DNA of 41,701 nt from Candidatus Woesearchaeota archaeon (lineage in GTDB: Archaea; Nanobdellota; Nanobdellia; Woesearchaeales; JACPBV01), in NCBI GenBank assembly GCA_019323195.1, contig JAHWHQ010000021.1:1-41701 (forward strand). Direction: 5' to 3'. A model generated the notes under the pieces. The model was not told the DNA's origin. It saw only the letters and a list, made by a program, of their open reading frames with translations, and searched no databases. Positions within the stretch are counted from its first letter, which is position 1. Each line of letters opens with the position of its first letter. The position numbers and the translations under genes are program-made. Shown piece by piece: positions 16,744-24,199 of this stretch.

Positions 16744-16800
16744 TGATTGCTCAAACTGGGTCTCATACCCCGCAGCTTGCTGTGGTTGGGATTTTTTATT
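16744..16800 (+). repeat. Intergenic hairpin repeat, short copy
   Basis: These 57 bp share the first 28 bp (TGATTGCTCAAACTGGGTCT and on) and the last 27 bp with the element at 1725-1832. The middle section is absent, as if lost by recombination between the two CCCC(A/G)xAGCTTGCTG units of the long form. It lies 8 bp after the acs stop codon, in the opposite reading direction to acs. It keeps the CAGCTTGCTGTG hairpin and the T run. Confidence 0.75.
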
Positions 16801-16808
16801 CAAAGAGG

Positions 16809-18788
16809 TTACGCCCTCTCTTTAAGCAGGTGCTCAACAACAGAAGGGTCTGCAAGCGTAGTTGTATTTCCTACATCATCCTTTCCCTCCGCTATAGCCT
16901 TCAGGATCCTTCTCATTATCTTCCCTGACCTCGTCTTAGGCAGGGCATCTGCAAACTGGATCTTATCAGGTTTTGCTATCGGACCTATCTCAGTTGCAAC
17001 ATGCTTTCTTAACTCTTCCAGAAGTTCGTCTGACTTCTCAACACCCTTGTTCAGTGTCACAAACGCGTATAATGCCTGGCCTTTTATCTTGTGCGGCATT
17101 GGGACAACTGCTGACTCTGCAACCTTAGGGTGGCTTACCAGAGCAGACTCGACCTCTGCCGTCCCTATCCTGTGGCCTGAAACATTTATCACGTCATCTA
17201 TCCTTCCCATAAGCCAGTAATCACCGTCCTCGTCCTTCCTTGCGCCGTCCCCTGCAAAATACATGTCCTTAAACCTCTTCCAGTATGTCTCTACAAATCT
17301 CTTATGGTCGCCATAGACGGTCCTCATAAGGCCAGGCCATGGCTTTTTTATCGCTAAATAGCCGCCCTCATTGGTGTCTGCCTCTGTCCCATCCTCCCTT
17401 AATATGACCGGCTCTATGCCGAAGAAAGGCCTGTTTGCAGAGGAAGGCTTTAGTGTCAATGCCCCCGGCAAAGGCGTTATCAGTATTCCTCCTGTCTCTG
17501 TCTGCCACCAGGTATCGACTATAGGGCACTTTTCCTTCCCTATATTCTTATAATACCACATCCAGGCTTCTGGGTTTATAGGCTCCCCCACTGTCCCCAA
17601 AAGCCTCAGGCTCTTTAAGCTATGCTTATCTACCGGCTCTGTGCCGAAGCGCGCTACTGCCCTGATTGCTGTCGGAGCCGTATAGAATATAGAAACCTTG
17701 AACTTATCAACTATCTGCCAGAACCTGTCATTATCAGGGTATGTAGGAACGCCCTCAAACATGAGGGATGTTGCTGCATTTGACAACGGCCCGTAGACGA
17801 TATAGCTATGCCCTGTAATCCAGCCTATGTCTGCTGTGCACCAGTATATGTCCTCTGGATGATAATCAAATATATACTTGAATGTCTGGTTCACGTACAG
17901 AAGATAGCCGCCTGTTGTATGAAGGACGCCTTTAGGCTTTCCTGTTGTTCCGCTTGTATAAAGGATAAACAACGGGTCTTCTGCATCCATATGTTCCGGC
18001 TTGCAATCATCCTTTATGTCATCTCCTGACATCTCAGCCCCCCAGTAAGTGTCCCTTCCATCCTCCATGTTGTGCTCAATCTCTGCCCTTTTTACCACGA
18101 TGACAGATTCTATGCAGCCAACACCCTCCAATGCCTGGTCTGCAGTCTCCTTAAGGGGTATCTTCTTTCCTGCCCTTAAGCTCCCGTCTGCAGTTATGAG
18201 CATCTTGCATTCGCTGTCCAGTATCCTGTCCTTAAGGGATTCTGCGCTGAACCCTCCGAAGACTATTGAGTGTATAACCCCTATCCGCGTGCATGCCAGC
18301 ATTGCTATCGCAAGCTCAGGCACCATTGGAAGGTACATGCAGATCCTGTCGCCCTTCTTAAGCCCTTTCTTCCTAAGCACATTGGCAAACCTGCATACCT
18401 CCTTATGAAGCTCTTTATAGGTATATGTCTTAACATCCTCATCTGGCTCTCCCTGCCAGATTATTGCCGCCTTATCGCCGTTCTTCCCCAGGTTCCTGTC
18501 AAGGCAGTTGTACGAGAGGTTTATCTTCCCTCCCTTAAACCATGTAAACTTAACATTTTTCTTGTCCCACTTAAAAACCGACTCCCACTTCTTAAACCAG
18601 TGCAGCTCCTCTGCCTTCTTTGCCCAGAAAGCCGGAGGATCCTTGATAGACTCCTGATAGGTCTTATTGTATTCTTTCTCGCTCTTGAGATAAGCCTTTT
18701 TGCTGAATCCCTTTGGCGGCGGAATCTTCCTTGACTCATGACTCATAGATGTTATTGTTTTTCCCTCTTTCAAAATTCTTTTTGACAT
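16809..18788 (-). CDS. acs: Acetyl-CoA synthetase, AMP-forming
   Basis: The enzyme makes acetyl-CoA from acetate, ATP and CoA through an acetyl-adenylate. The 659 residues are full length for Acs. Motifs in order: the N-terminal ACS domain, with FKGGKINLSYNCLDRNL at about 84-100; the nucleotide loop LYTSGTTGKPKGV at about 275-287; the adenylate motif VDTWWQTETGG at about 420-430; the hinge motif YWLMGRIDDVINVSGHRIGT at about 535-554; and PKTRSGKIMRR, with catalytic Lys623, the lysine controlled by acetylation in other Acs proteins. AAAGGAGGT ends 8 bp before the ATG, a strong ribosome site. The TrmB-like gene lies downstream on the same strand. Use of the AMP-forming enzyme rather than the ADP-forming Acd suggests acetate uptake. 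Confidence 0.97.
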   Translation of the reverse strand: MSKRILKEGKTITSMSHESRKIPPPKGFSKKAYLKSEKEYNKTYQESIKDPPAFWAKKAEELHWFKKWESVFKWDKKNVKFTWFKGGKINLSYNCLDRNLGKNGDKAAIIWQGEPDEDVKTYTYKELHKEVCRFANVLRKKGLKKGDRICMYLPMVPELAIAMLACTRIGVIHSIVFGGFSAESLKDRILDSECKMLITADGSLRAGKKIPLKETADQALEGVGCIESVIVVKRAEIEHNMEDGRDTYWGAEMSGDDIKDDCKPEHMDAEDPLFILYTSGTTGKPKGVLHTTGGYLLYVNQTFKYIFDYHPEDIYWCTADIGWITGHSYIVYGPLSNAATSLMFEGVPTYPDNDRFWQIVDKFKVSIFYTAPTAIRAVARFGTEPVDKHSLKSLRLLGTVGEPINPEAWMWYYKNIGKEKCPIVDTWWQTETGGILITPLPGALTLKPSSANRPFFGIEPVILREDGTEADTNEGGYLAIKKPWPGLMRTVYGDHKRFVETYWKRFKDMYFAGDGARKDEDGDYWLMGRIDDVINVSGHRIGTAEVESALVSHPKVAESAVVPMPHKIKGQALYAFVTLNKGVEKSDELLEELRKHVATEIGPIAKPDKIQFADALPKTRSGKIMRRILKAIAEGKDDVGNTTTLADPSVVEHLLKERA

Positions 18789-18941
18789 AGTATTTACCTC
18801 CTTTTAAGATTATAAAATCCCCTAAAAAGGGTGTTAAAACAGGATATATTTAAAAGTTATTGTAAGTATTTGGCAAAACCACAAAACACACGCTTAAAAC
18901 CACTAAATATAAATAATACAACACCAAGAAAAGTGTTATTA
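18789..18941. promoter_or_regulatory. Divergent promoters of acs and the 18942 surface-protein unit
   Basis: ATATATTTAAAA (18844-18855) is placed to drive acs on the minus strand. A small inverted repeat CCCT-AAAA-AGGG (about 18825-18836) lies close to its expected start site and could be an operator. For the plus strand, TAAATATAAATAA (18904-18916) lies about 32 bp before ATG 18942 and favours that start over the longer in-frame ORF beginning at 18831. Confidence 0.6.
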
Positions 18942-19994
18942 ATGAAAAAAAGAGGCATGATAGAGGTACATTTCAACTGGATATTTATAATGATAGCAGG
19001 CGCTATTATCTTTGTTTTCTTCATCAGCATAGTAAACAAGCAGAGGTCGTTCTCTGAGATAAAGACCTCCGGCACGATAATCAGCAATCTTGAGTCCATC
19101 CTTACAGGGGCCCAGGTCTCGACAGACACTGTCAATGTTGTAAGCATGCCCAGGGTTGATGTCGGCTTTGAGTGCAACAGGTACTTTATAGGCTCTGTCC
19201 CGAAACAGACAAAAGGCAGCATTATCTTCTCTCCCGGCCTTCTTCAGAGCAGGGAGATAATAACATGGGCTGTTGACTGGAACCTTCCCTACAGGGTTGA
19301 TAACTTCCTATATCTTACCGACCCTGAATTAAAGTATATGATTATAAGCGACCCCTCAAGCCCTGAACTGGGCCAGGAGCTGTATGACGATCTTCCGGAA
19401 GAGCTCAATCTGGAGCTGATAAAGGTAGACGAGCTTGATAAGATAACAGACACGAACAATTACAAGGTAAAATTCATCTTTCTCAGCACAATGACAGATA
19501 GTGTCCTCACTGAATTTTTGGACATGCCGGATGAGGATGTAACAGCAATAAACATACAGGACCTCGGAAGTTCAGCTTCAATCCCCTCAACAGGAACGAT
19601 AGAGTTTCTAGAGAAAGACGGCTCAACATGGCATTCAGAAGGGACTACCACCCATTACCTGAAGAAGGAAAGCCTTTTTGGGGCGATTTTTTCCGAAGAC
19701 CAGAAGATGTATGACTGCGTTATGAGAAAAGCCTTCAGGAAGCTGAACCTGGTTACAAACATATACCTGAACAGGTCCTCCTCATTAAGAAACGACTATG
19801 GTGCCGGATCCCTCTGTGAAAGGCCGCATTCAGATGCCATAGCTGACCTTGAAGACATAAGAACAGCCTCAGAAAGCAGGACAGGCGATTTTCCCACTGA
19901 CATTTCGGATATGGATGATCTAAAAGATTATGCAGGCAGCATAAAAGAGGCGAACAACCTTGCCCAGCTGCGTTCCTGCGTCCTGATCTACTGA
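18942..19994 (+). CDS. Conserved DPANN-type single-pass surface protein (HFNWIF family)
   Basis: The N-terminus MKKRGMIEVHFNWIFIMIAGAIIFVFF has a basic leader and one helix (about 11-30), with the distinctive His-Phe-Asn-Trp segment that I associate with a recurrent DPANN protein. The other 320 residues are expected outside. Cysteines occur at VGFECN, MYDCVM, GSLCER and RSCVL. A strand-rich part at about 70-130 (SIIFSPGLL, ITWAVDWNLPYRVDNFLYL) and a helical end are visible. Expected role, inferred from the pilin-like start and the two following genes: a structural or assembly subunit of a surface machine. The next gene starts 2 bp after the stop. Confidence 0.85.
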   Translation: MKKRGMIEVHFNWIFIMIAGAIIFVFFISIVNKQRSFSEIKTSGTIISNLESILTGAQVSTDTVNVVSMPRVDVGFECNRYFIGSVPKQTKGSIIFSPGLLQSREIITWAVDWNLPYRVDNFLYLTDPELKYMIISDPSSPELGQELYDDLPEELNLELIKVDELDKITDTNNYKVKFIFLSTMTDSVLTEFLDMPDEDVTAINIQDLGSSASIPSTGTIEFLEKDGSTWHSEGTTTHYLKKESLFGAIFSEDQKMYDCVMRKAFRKLNLVTNIYLNRSSSLRNDYGAGSLCERPHSDAIADLEDIRTASESRTGDFPTDISDMDDLKDYAGSIKEANNLAQLRSCVLIY

Positions 19995-19996
19995 AG

Positions 19997-20527
19997 ATGG
20001 CAAAGCCCGAAAAATCCCGGATAAGAAAGAGCATAAGATTTTTCACAAGATCCCAGATACAGATGGGTGAATCAGTGGCCATACTGTTCATCTTCTTCAT
20101 CCTTCTCGTCTTCGGCTTTGTCTTTTACATGAACATAATGAGGGGCTCTGCAAAGGTTGAGATAGAGGAAAACATCCAGCTTAAGGCAATAGGGGTCGCG
20201 CAAAAGGCATCCTTCATGCCCGAGCTGCAGTGCTCCAGGGAAAATGTTGTTGATGAGAACTGCATCGACATCCTAAAGCTGACAGCAGCTTCCGGGCTTT
20301 TGAAGGACAACAACATCTATTATTACGACATATTTGGTCTAAGCAGCATCCGGGTTGAGGAGGTATACCCCGGCAGGGACCCTCCCAAAGAATGGTACCT
20401 CTACAACCACACCCTGGCAAACTACAGCGACAGGCTGTCTACATTCATACCTGTCTCGCTGTTCAATGCCAGTTCGGAAAAGTATGGTTACGGCGTCATG
20501 GTCGTTGACGTCTATAAGCAAAAATGA
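19997..20527 (+). CDS. Single-pass pilin-like membrane protein (QMGESVAILF type)
   Basis: A basic segment (RIRKSIRFFTRSQ) precedes Gln-Met-Gly-Glu and a hydrophobic helix at about residues 23-45 (SVAILFIFFILLVFGFVFYM). The Glu early in the helix recalls the Glu5 of type IV pilins. The outer 130 residues include two cysteines (ELQCSREN, DENCID) and possible N-glycosylation sites (NHT, NYS, NAS). The gene sits 2 bp after the previous one and overlaps the next by 4 bp, so three proteins of different size but the same design are made together. No enzymatic motif is visible. Confidence 0.83.
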   Translation: MAKPEKSRIRKSIRFFTRSQIQMGESVAILFIFFILLVFGFVFYMNIMRGSAKVEIEENIQLKAIGVAQKASFMPELQCSRENVVDENCIDILKLTAASGLLKDNNIYYYDIFGLSSIRVEEVYPGRDPPKEWYLYNHTLANYSDRLSTFIPVSLFNASSEKYGYGVMVVDVYKQK

Positions 20528-21015
20528 AAAAATCACAGATGGAGATAATGGGTCTGGCGATTATTGTAATCATTATATCTGTGATAATACTCTTTACCAT
20601 AAGGTTCATAGTCCTGGAAGAGCCCTCCAGCTACAAGGAAGAATACACCCAGACAGAGCTTGCGTCCAACATCCTGAGCACCCTGCTGAGGACAACCTCT
20701 GCCAACTGCAGCGGCTTAAGCCTCACAGAGCTCTACCAGGACTGCAGCAACAGCCCTTATAACCCCCAGGTGATATGCACAGACGGGCTAAATTCCTGCC
20801 AGTGCATAAACCATACCACCAAGCACATCCTGAACCAGACCCTGGGCAAATGGCATATTGATTACGAATTCACAGCCAAGACAGACTCGGACAGCCTTGT
20901 CTATGCAAAAGGCGATGTTGGCTGCCCTGGGGTTAAAAAGCACAAGGTCTACCCCATCCCCACAGACACCTCAGGGAGCAAGATCCTATTTATAACCCTT
21001 GACATATGCGGATGA
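20524..21015 (+). CDS. Single-pass pilin-like membrane protein (SQMEIMGLA type)
   Basis: The N-terminus MKKSQMEIMGLAIIVIIISV is close to the archaeal pilin pattern (basic leader, Ser-Gln, Glu at +3, long helix). The 135-residue outer part has paired cysteines (ANCSG, YQDCSN, VICTDG, NSCQCIN, VGCPG, DICG) that suggest several disulfides, and N-x-S/T sites. The start overlaps the preceding stop (ATGA). The three-gene order (HFNWIF, QMGES, QMEIMGLA proteins) looks like a conserved DPANN unit. The family is recognised from its start only, and its function is unknown. Confidence 0.84.
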   Translation: MKKSQMEIMGLAIIVIIISVIILFTIRFIVLEEPSSYKEEYTQTELASNILSTLLRTTSANCSGLSLTELYQDCSNSPYNPQVICTDGLNSCQCINHTTKHILNQTLGKWHIDYEFTAKTDSDSLVYAKGDVGCPGVKKHKVYPIPTDTSGSKILFITLDICG

Positions 21016-21077
21016 GATGGAAGAAACCCTCAAAAGATCATCCATAATAAGCCAAAACCCGCTCTTCACCCGAAAGG

Positions 21078-21137
21078 TTTAAATATAACATATCCCAGTT
21101 ATAGCATATAATCAGGTTTTATAATAAACAAAGAGGT
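21078..21137 (+). promoter_or_regulatory. Promoter and ribosome site for the 21146 gene
   Basis: TTTAAATATAA (21078-21088) is a good TATA box. The transcript would carry a leader of about 35-40 bases with AGAGGTG (21131-21137) 8 bases before the ATG. This unit therefore uses a leadered start, unlike most first genes here. Confidence 0.6.
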
Positions 21138-21145
21138 GCATATCC

Positions 21146-21535
21146 ATGAAAAAAGGGCAGGGTCTAAGTCTAAACACGATAATAATAGCTGCTATTGTTC
21201 TGATAGTTTTGGTTGTCTTATGGGCGATATTCACAGGAAGGATGGGTGTTTTCAGTAAAGGGTTAAGCGATGTCACTAAAGGCGGCAGCTGTTCAGAATC
21301 CGGCGGTGTAGTAAGGCTGGAAACAGAAGGAGGATGTAATGAGGAATGTCCAGCTATATACGGCAACTTCAAGGATGTAAGCACTGGCCAGGTCTGTTGC
21401 AGGCCGATAGGAAGGTGTGATGGAGGGCTAGGTTGTGGCGTAGCATCATCAGAAGCCCAGTGTACTAGTACAACCATCGGAGATACAGGTACACCCTGCA
21501 CATGGCATGCCCCAGACATAAACAGGTGTTCCTGA
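21146..21535 (+). CDS. Small pilin-like protein with cysteine-rich outer domain
   Basis: The N-terminus MKKGQGLSLNTIIIAAIVLIVLVVLW is a class III-type leader plus one helix. The outer part of about 95 residues holds nine or ten cysteines in knottin-like order (GGSCSESGG, GGCNEECPAIYG, GQVCCRPIGRCDGGLGCG, AQCTST, PCTW, NRCS). The C..C/CC pattern recurs in the 23189 protein. It is probably displayed outside and cross-linked by disulfides. It has its own promoter and a T-rich terminator, then a sister gene. Confidence 0.82.
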   Translation: MKKGQGLSLNTIIIAAIVLIVLVVLWAIFTGRMGVFSKGLSDVTKGGSCSESGGVVRLETEGGCNEECPAIYGNFKDVSTGQVCCRPIGRCDGGLGCGVASSEAQCTSTTIGDTGTPCTWHAPDINRCS

Positions 21536-21536
21536 T

Positions 21537-21566
21537 TAATTTATTTTTTTCCTTTCTTTTATTAAA
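21537..21566 (+). terminator. T-rich terminator and short gap between two small surface genes
   Basis: TTTATTTTTTTCCTTTCTTTTATT is a run of T tracts without a hairpin and lies just after the stop of the 21146 gene. It fits an archaeal terminator, although the next small gene starts within it, at 21569, and may depend on read-through. Confidence 0.5.
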
Positions 21567-21568
21567 AA

Positions 21569-21826
21569 ATGCACAAGAAAGCTGTTTCTAAAACAACAGT
21601 CCTCTCGTTGATAACCATCATGATAATCGCACTGATATTCTATTCCCTGTTTTCAGGCTTCTCAAAAAAGGTTGAAAAGACAGAGCAAACATCTTCTGTA
21701 GGCCTATGCAGGCTCTCGGGAACAACAAACTACTGCTGCGAGCCCTACTCCCCTAATGAGATAACACCCAAAGAAAGCGGGTGGAAGGATTGTGAAGAGC
21801 CTGAAAGCGCCTGCTGTATTGGATAG
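21569..21826 (+). CDS. Small single-pass cysteine-containing surface protein
   Basis: These 85 residues start MHKKAVSKTTVLSLITIMIIALIFYSLF, a basic leader plus one helix. The roughly 50-residue outer tail has a C-x8-CC pattern (GLCRLSGTTNYCCEPYSP) and ends CEEPESACCIG. This is the same short cysteine module as at the end of the preceding protein. No clear ribosome site is visible. The function is unknown. The design suggests a small subunit or pilin-like spacer in the same surface structure. Confidence 0.72.
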   Translation: MHKKAVSKTTVLSLITIMIIALIFYSLFSGFSKKVEKTEQTSSVGLCRLSGTTNYCCEPYSPNEITPKESGWKDCEEPESACCIG

Positions 21827-21845
21827 GTTTTTTATACTCATAATA

Positions 21846-21884
21846 TTATAACAGTAAACTTTTTCAAAAAGTTTGCCGTTATAA
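21846..21884. terminator. Bidirectional hairpin terminator between convergent genes
   Basis: Outer arms TTATAAC/GTTATAA and inner arms AAACTTTTT/AAAAAGTTT around a single C form a strong hairpin between the stop of the plus-strand gene (21826) and the stop of the minus-strand gene (21892). The inner A/T runs give a T tract in either direction. Confidence 0.65.
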
Positions 21885-21891
21885 AAGAAAA

Positions 21892-22218
21892 CTATCTATC
21901 ATCCACCTCTATCCCGAACCCTCTCAAGGCATTCCCCATCTCATCCTCCATAATATCAAACTTCTCATCATTAAGAAAATCCTTCTCCTGCAGTTCCTTA
22001 AGCAGTTTCTTCCTTAATTCCTCCTTGATATTTATCTTATCGTCCCTATTCCAGTTCCTTCGCTCTAAAACCTTCTCAGCCTCTTTTAGGAGATTTTCAG
22101 AATCCTTCGAATATTTCTCAGCATAGAATTCATCCTTGTTAACTATAGAGCCTATCCTGTGCCTTAATGCTCTTGACATTATATTTGTCAATTGGTCAAT
22201 ATCATCCTTTTTCCCCAC
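21892..22218 (-). CDS. Small helical partner of the AbrB-nucleotidyltransferase
   Basis: The 108 residues are charged and almost wholly helical (SENLLKEAEKVLERRNW, IKEELRKKLLKELQEKDFL), with no membrane helix. The start is GTG at 22216-22218, inside the end of the upstream gene. The two overlap by 17 bp in different frames, a sign of tight coupling. I do not recognise the family and see no HEPN R-x4-6-H motif. It may be the partner of the nucleotidyltransferase in a two-gene module. A structural helper unrelated to toxicity is equally possible. Confidence 0.72.
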   Translation of the reverse strand: MGKKDDIDQLTNIMSRALRHRIGSIVNKDEFYAEKYSKDSENLLKEAEKVLERRNWNRDDKINIKEELRKKLLKELQEKDFLNDEKFDIMEDEMGNALRGFGIEVDDR

Positions 22219-22999
22219 CCTGTATCATCTCATTTATCTTTTTTATTTTAATCTTCATAATTTCTCTTATATCTTTAATTTTCCCTTCTTCTATCTCCTC
22301 GTTATTCTTCATTCTCTCATATTTCCTTGCACCCATCAAATTCCTTAATTCTGAATTTATCTCATCCAGATTTAATCTTTTATTGTACAAAAATCTCTCA
22401 ATTGTTATTAATCTTCTTAGATTATCAAAGAAAATCCTGTTATTTAACCTTATCTCTAATAAATCCTCAGGCATCATCAGCAAAAACCTTAGATGATTGT
22501 TATCAATTATCTTTTTTCTTTCCAAGCTAACTCTTTTATCGCTGATATAAATGTTAAACATAGCTCTTGTTAATGGACAGGCTTTCAGCAGAGATTCAAA
22601 TCTTTTCTTTTCTATAGATAAAATATGGAATTTCAGATTAAATTTATTTGTTAACTGGTTATAAACCAACTCATCAAAATTCCGGATCTTATTTTCAGTT
22701 ATAATAACTATATCAATATCCCCATAGTCTATCTTCCTGAATAAAAACGAACCAACTAGAAAGATATTCAAAATATTGTCAAATCTGGATAAAAAGGAAA
22801 AAACGTCCTTTATTAATCTCTCTTTAAATCCAGACAATTCCTTTAATCCTTTAGAATAATAAAGCTCAGCATGTTTTTTTATCAGCCTTACCTCTACTTC
22901 ATCCCCAACACCTATATCATCCTCCAGATACTTAGGAACATATATCTGATTAAACCTGCTTCCCTTTGATACCTTTTTCCTGAAGATTATAGTCTGCAT
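22202..22999 (-). CDS. AbrB-like DNA-binding domain fused to a MNT-type nucleotidyltransferase
   Basis: Residues 1-42 (MQTIIFRKKVSKGSRFNQIY, then VPKYLEDDIGVGDEVEVRL) read as a swapped-hairpin AbrB/SpoVT DNA-binding domain, the type used by antitoxins. Residues 75-102 hold the polymerase-beta-type nucleotidyltransferase signature: LVGSFLFRKIDYGDIDIVI, with Gly-Ser at 83-84 and Asp-x-Asp at 94-96. The rest is helical. MNT-type enzymes often act in toxin-antitoxin pairs with HEPN proteins by AMPylation. The start at 22999 is chosen because a TATA box lies 27 bp upstream, and the longer in-frame start at 23062 would read through that promoter. The gene is distinctly AT-rich compared with the surface genes around it. 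Confidence 0.82.
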   Translation of the reverse strand: MQTIIFRKKVSKGSRFNQIYVPKYLEDDIGVGDEVEVRLIKKHAELYYSKGLKELSGFKERLIKDVFSFLSRFDNILNIFLVGSFLFRKIDYGDIDIVIITENKIRNFDELVYNQLTNKFNLKFHILSIEKKRFESLLKACPLTRAMFNIYISDKRVSLERKKIIDNNHLRFLLMMPEDLLEIRLNNRIFFDNLRRLITIERFLYNKRLNLDEINSELRNLMGARKYERMKNNEEIEEGKIKDIREIMKIKIKKINEMIQGGEKG

Positions 23000-23000
23000 A

Positions 23001-23030
23001 ATACGTACTAAATACGTACCCCTATTTAAG
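23001..23030 (-). promoter_or_regulatory. Promoter and direct-repeat operator of the AbrB-nucleotidyltransferase gene
   Basis: Two copies of ATACGTAC (23001-23008 and 23012-23019) are offset by 11 bp, one helical turn. They lie between the minus-strand TATA box (23023-23030) and the ATG at 22999. A protein bound there would block the start site, consistent with autorepression by the AbrB-like domain. Confidence 0.65.
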
Positions 23031-23051
23031 TTTTTTGGTTCTGCCAAAAGA

Positions 23052-23063
23052 TTTATATACAAA
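23052..23063 (+). promoter_or_regulatory. TATA box of the long surface-protein operon
   Basis: TTTATATACAAA is centred 26 bp before ATG 23083, the spacing of a leaderless archaeal start. It should drive the tightly packed genes from 23083 to at least 26537. Confidence 0.65.
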
Positions 23064-23082
23064 TCCCCCTAGAGTAGATAAT

Positions 23083-23208
23083 ATGATTTTTAAGAACAAA
23101 AAAGCATTAACAATGGAATTCATCATTAAGTGGCTATTAGCAATAACATTAACAGCTAGCTTTATTATTATAATAGGGAGGATCCTAAATGTTGTTAGGC
23201 CTAAATAA
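23083..23208 (+). CDS. 41-residue single-pass membrane protein
   Basis: ATG 23083 opens a 41-codon frame: a basic start (MIFKNKKALTME), one helix (FIIKWLLAITLTASFIIIIG) and a short tail (RILNVVRPK). The Glu before the helix and the KKA start follow the same pattern as the larger neighbours. The start is set by the TATA box 26 bp upstream. Its end overlaps the next gene by 20 bp, and the ribosome site GGGAGG of that gene lies within this frame. It is too short for family assignment. It could be a leader-like coupling ORF or a tiny subunit. Confidence 0.65.
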   Translation: MIFKNKKALTMEFIIKWLLAITLTASFIIIIGRILNVVRPK

Positions 23209-24199
23209 AAAAGCAATGATGATGAAATTTTTGATTAGCATTTGTCTCTTATTATTCTCCACTGTAGTGATTATAGGCATATGGAACGTAGGCATTTCAC
23301 GAGCAGAAGACCCTGTCTCTGAGCTGTTATGCAGAAATTTTAATGCTGCAAGGACAAAAACAAAAGTAAAGGTGTTGGATTTCAATGTAATTAACACAGT
23401 TCCACGAACCTGCAAAACCCTTGAAAAAGAGGTGCCAAGCGAGGATTATCTGGAAAAAGAGGATAAAAGTTTACAGGCTGCTATGCTGGAGATGAGTGAC
23501 CTGGCAGCGAGGTGCTGGTGGATGTGGCTGGAAGGCATAGAGGATGATATGTTCGGCACTAGATGGTTCGGAGATGACAAATGCTTCATATGCTATACCT
23601 TTGACATAAAAAAAGATGTAGACCCTTTCCAGGCTTCACTTTTTAAAAAATTCCTTGATGACAGGGTTTATATCACAGAAGACACCAGTGACATGTGCAA
23701 TGTCAACGGTGGAGGATGGTGCAGGGAAAAGTGTGAGGATGATGAAAGGCAGATACCCTCCACCAGATGCCCAGAAGAAGAGATAGATGGAGAAATCAAG
23801 CAGCAGCTATGCTGCAACAAAAAAGTAGAATGCATAAACAAAGGCGGGATATGCGAGGACAAATGTGATAGCAATTACAAGGAATATCCAGGATGGTCAT
23901 GCCGGGGAGGGGAAGGGGAAAAATGCTGTATTGAAAAAGAAGATTTTTTAACCTATACAGGCTATGTCCAAAGCTATATGGGGGAAGGTGCCATTATAGT
24001 GTCTGTTGATGAATTCCAGCCATCAAAAGAGACCTATGCCCTAAGCTTTATCTCAAAAACATCCAACTTTGGAGATTTAAGAAGATTCTTTGGAAACGAT
24101 GTTCCCTACCCTGAAGATGCAGTTAACTTAATAATGGTATCAAAACTTAAAGATGTTGAAAAAATATGCTCTATTGAAGCTGACGTAAGCGGTGAATGA
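23189..24199 (+). CDS. Surface protein with two tandem cysteine-rich repeats
   Basis: GGGAGG ends about 9 bp before this ATG and fixes the start. Residues 10-32 (KKAMMMKFLISICLLLFSTVVIIG) form a signal anchor. The outer region contains two tandem knottin-like units: MCNVNGGGWCREKCEDDE to QQLCCNKK (about 170-215) and ECINKGGICEDKCDSNYK to GEKCCIEKE (about 215-250). Both have the order C-x4-5-GG-x-C-x3-C-x(n)-C-x(n)-CC. Further cysteines occur at ELLCRNF, RTCKT, ARCWW and KCFICY. The unit pair suggests a repeated disulfide module for binding or stability outside the cell. The function is unknown. Confidence 0.83.
   Translation: MLLGLNKKAMMMKFLISICLLLFSTVVIIGIWNVGISRAEDPVSELLCRNFNAARTKTKVKVLDFNVINTVPRTCKTLEKEVPSEDYLEKEDKSLQAAMLEMSDLAARCWWMWLEGIEDDMFGTRWFGDDKCFICYTFDIKKDVDPFQASLFKKFLDDRVYITEDTSDMCNVNGGGWCREKCEDDERQIPSTRCPEEEIDGEIKQQLCCNKKVECINKGGICEDKCDSNYKEYPGWSCRGGEGEKCCIEKEDFLTYTGYVQSYMGEGAIIVSVDEFQPSKETYALSFISKTSNFGDLRRFFGNDVPYPEDAVNLIMVSKLKDVEKICSIEADVSGE

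Noticed and set aside
16700..16748. C/D-box small RNA (GATGA followed by CTGA)
   Set aside because: Only partial C-box agreement, no paired C'/D' boxes with correct spacing, and the segment is taken up by a GGCAGG/CCTGCC hairpin.
18831..18941. N-terminal extension of the 18942 surface protein
   Set aside because: The TATA box at 18904-18916 lies inside the extension, and the 37 extra residues would mask the standard KKRG leader.
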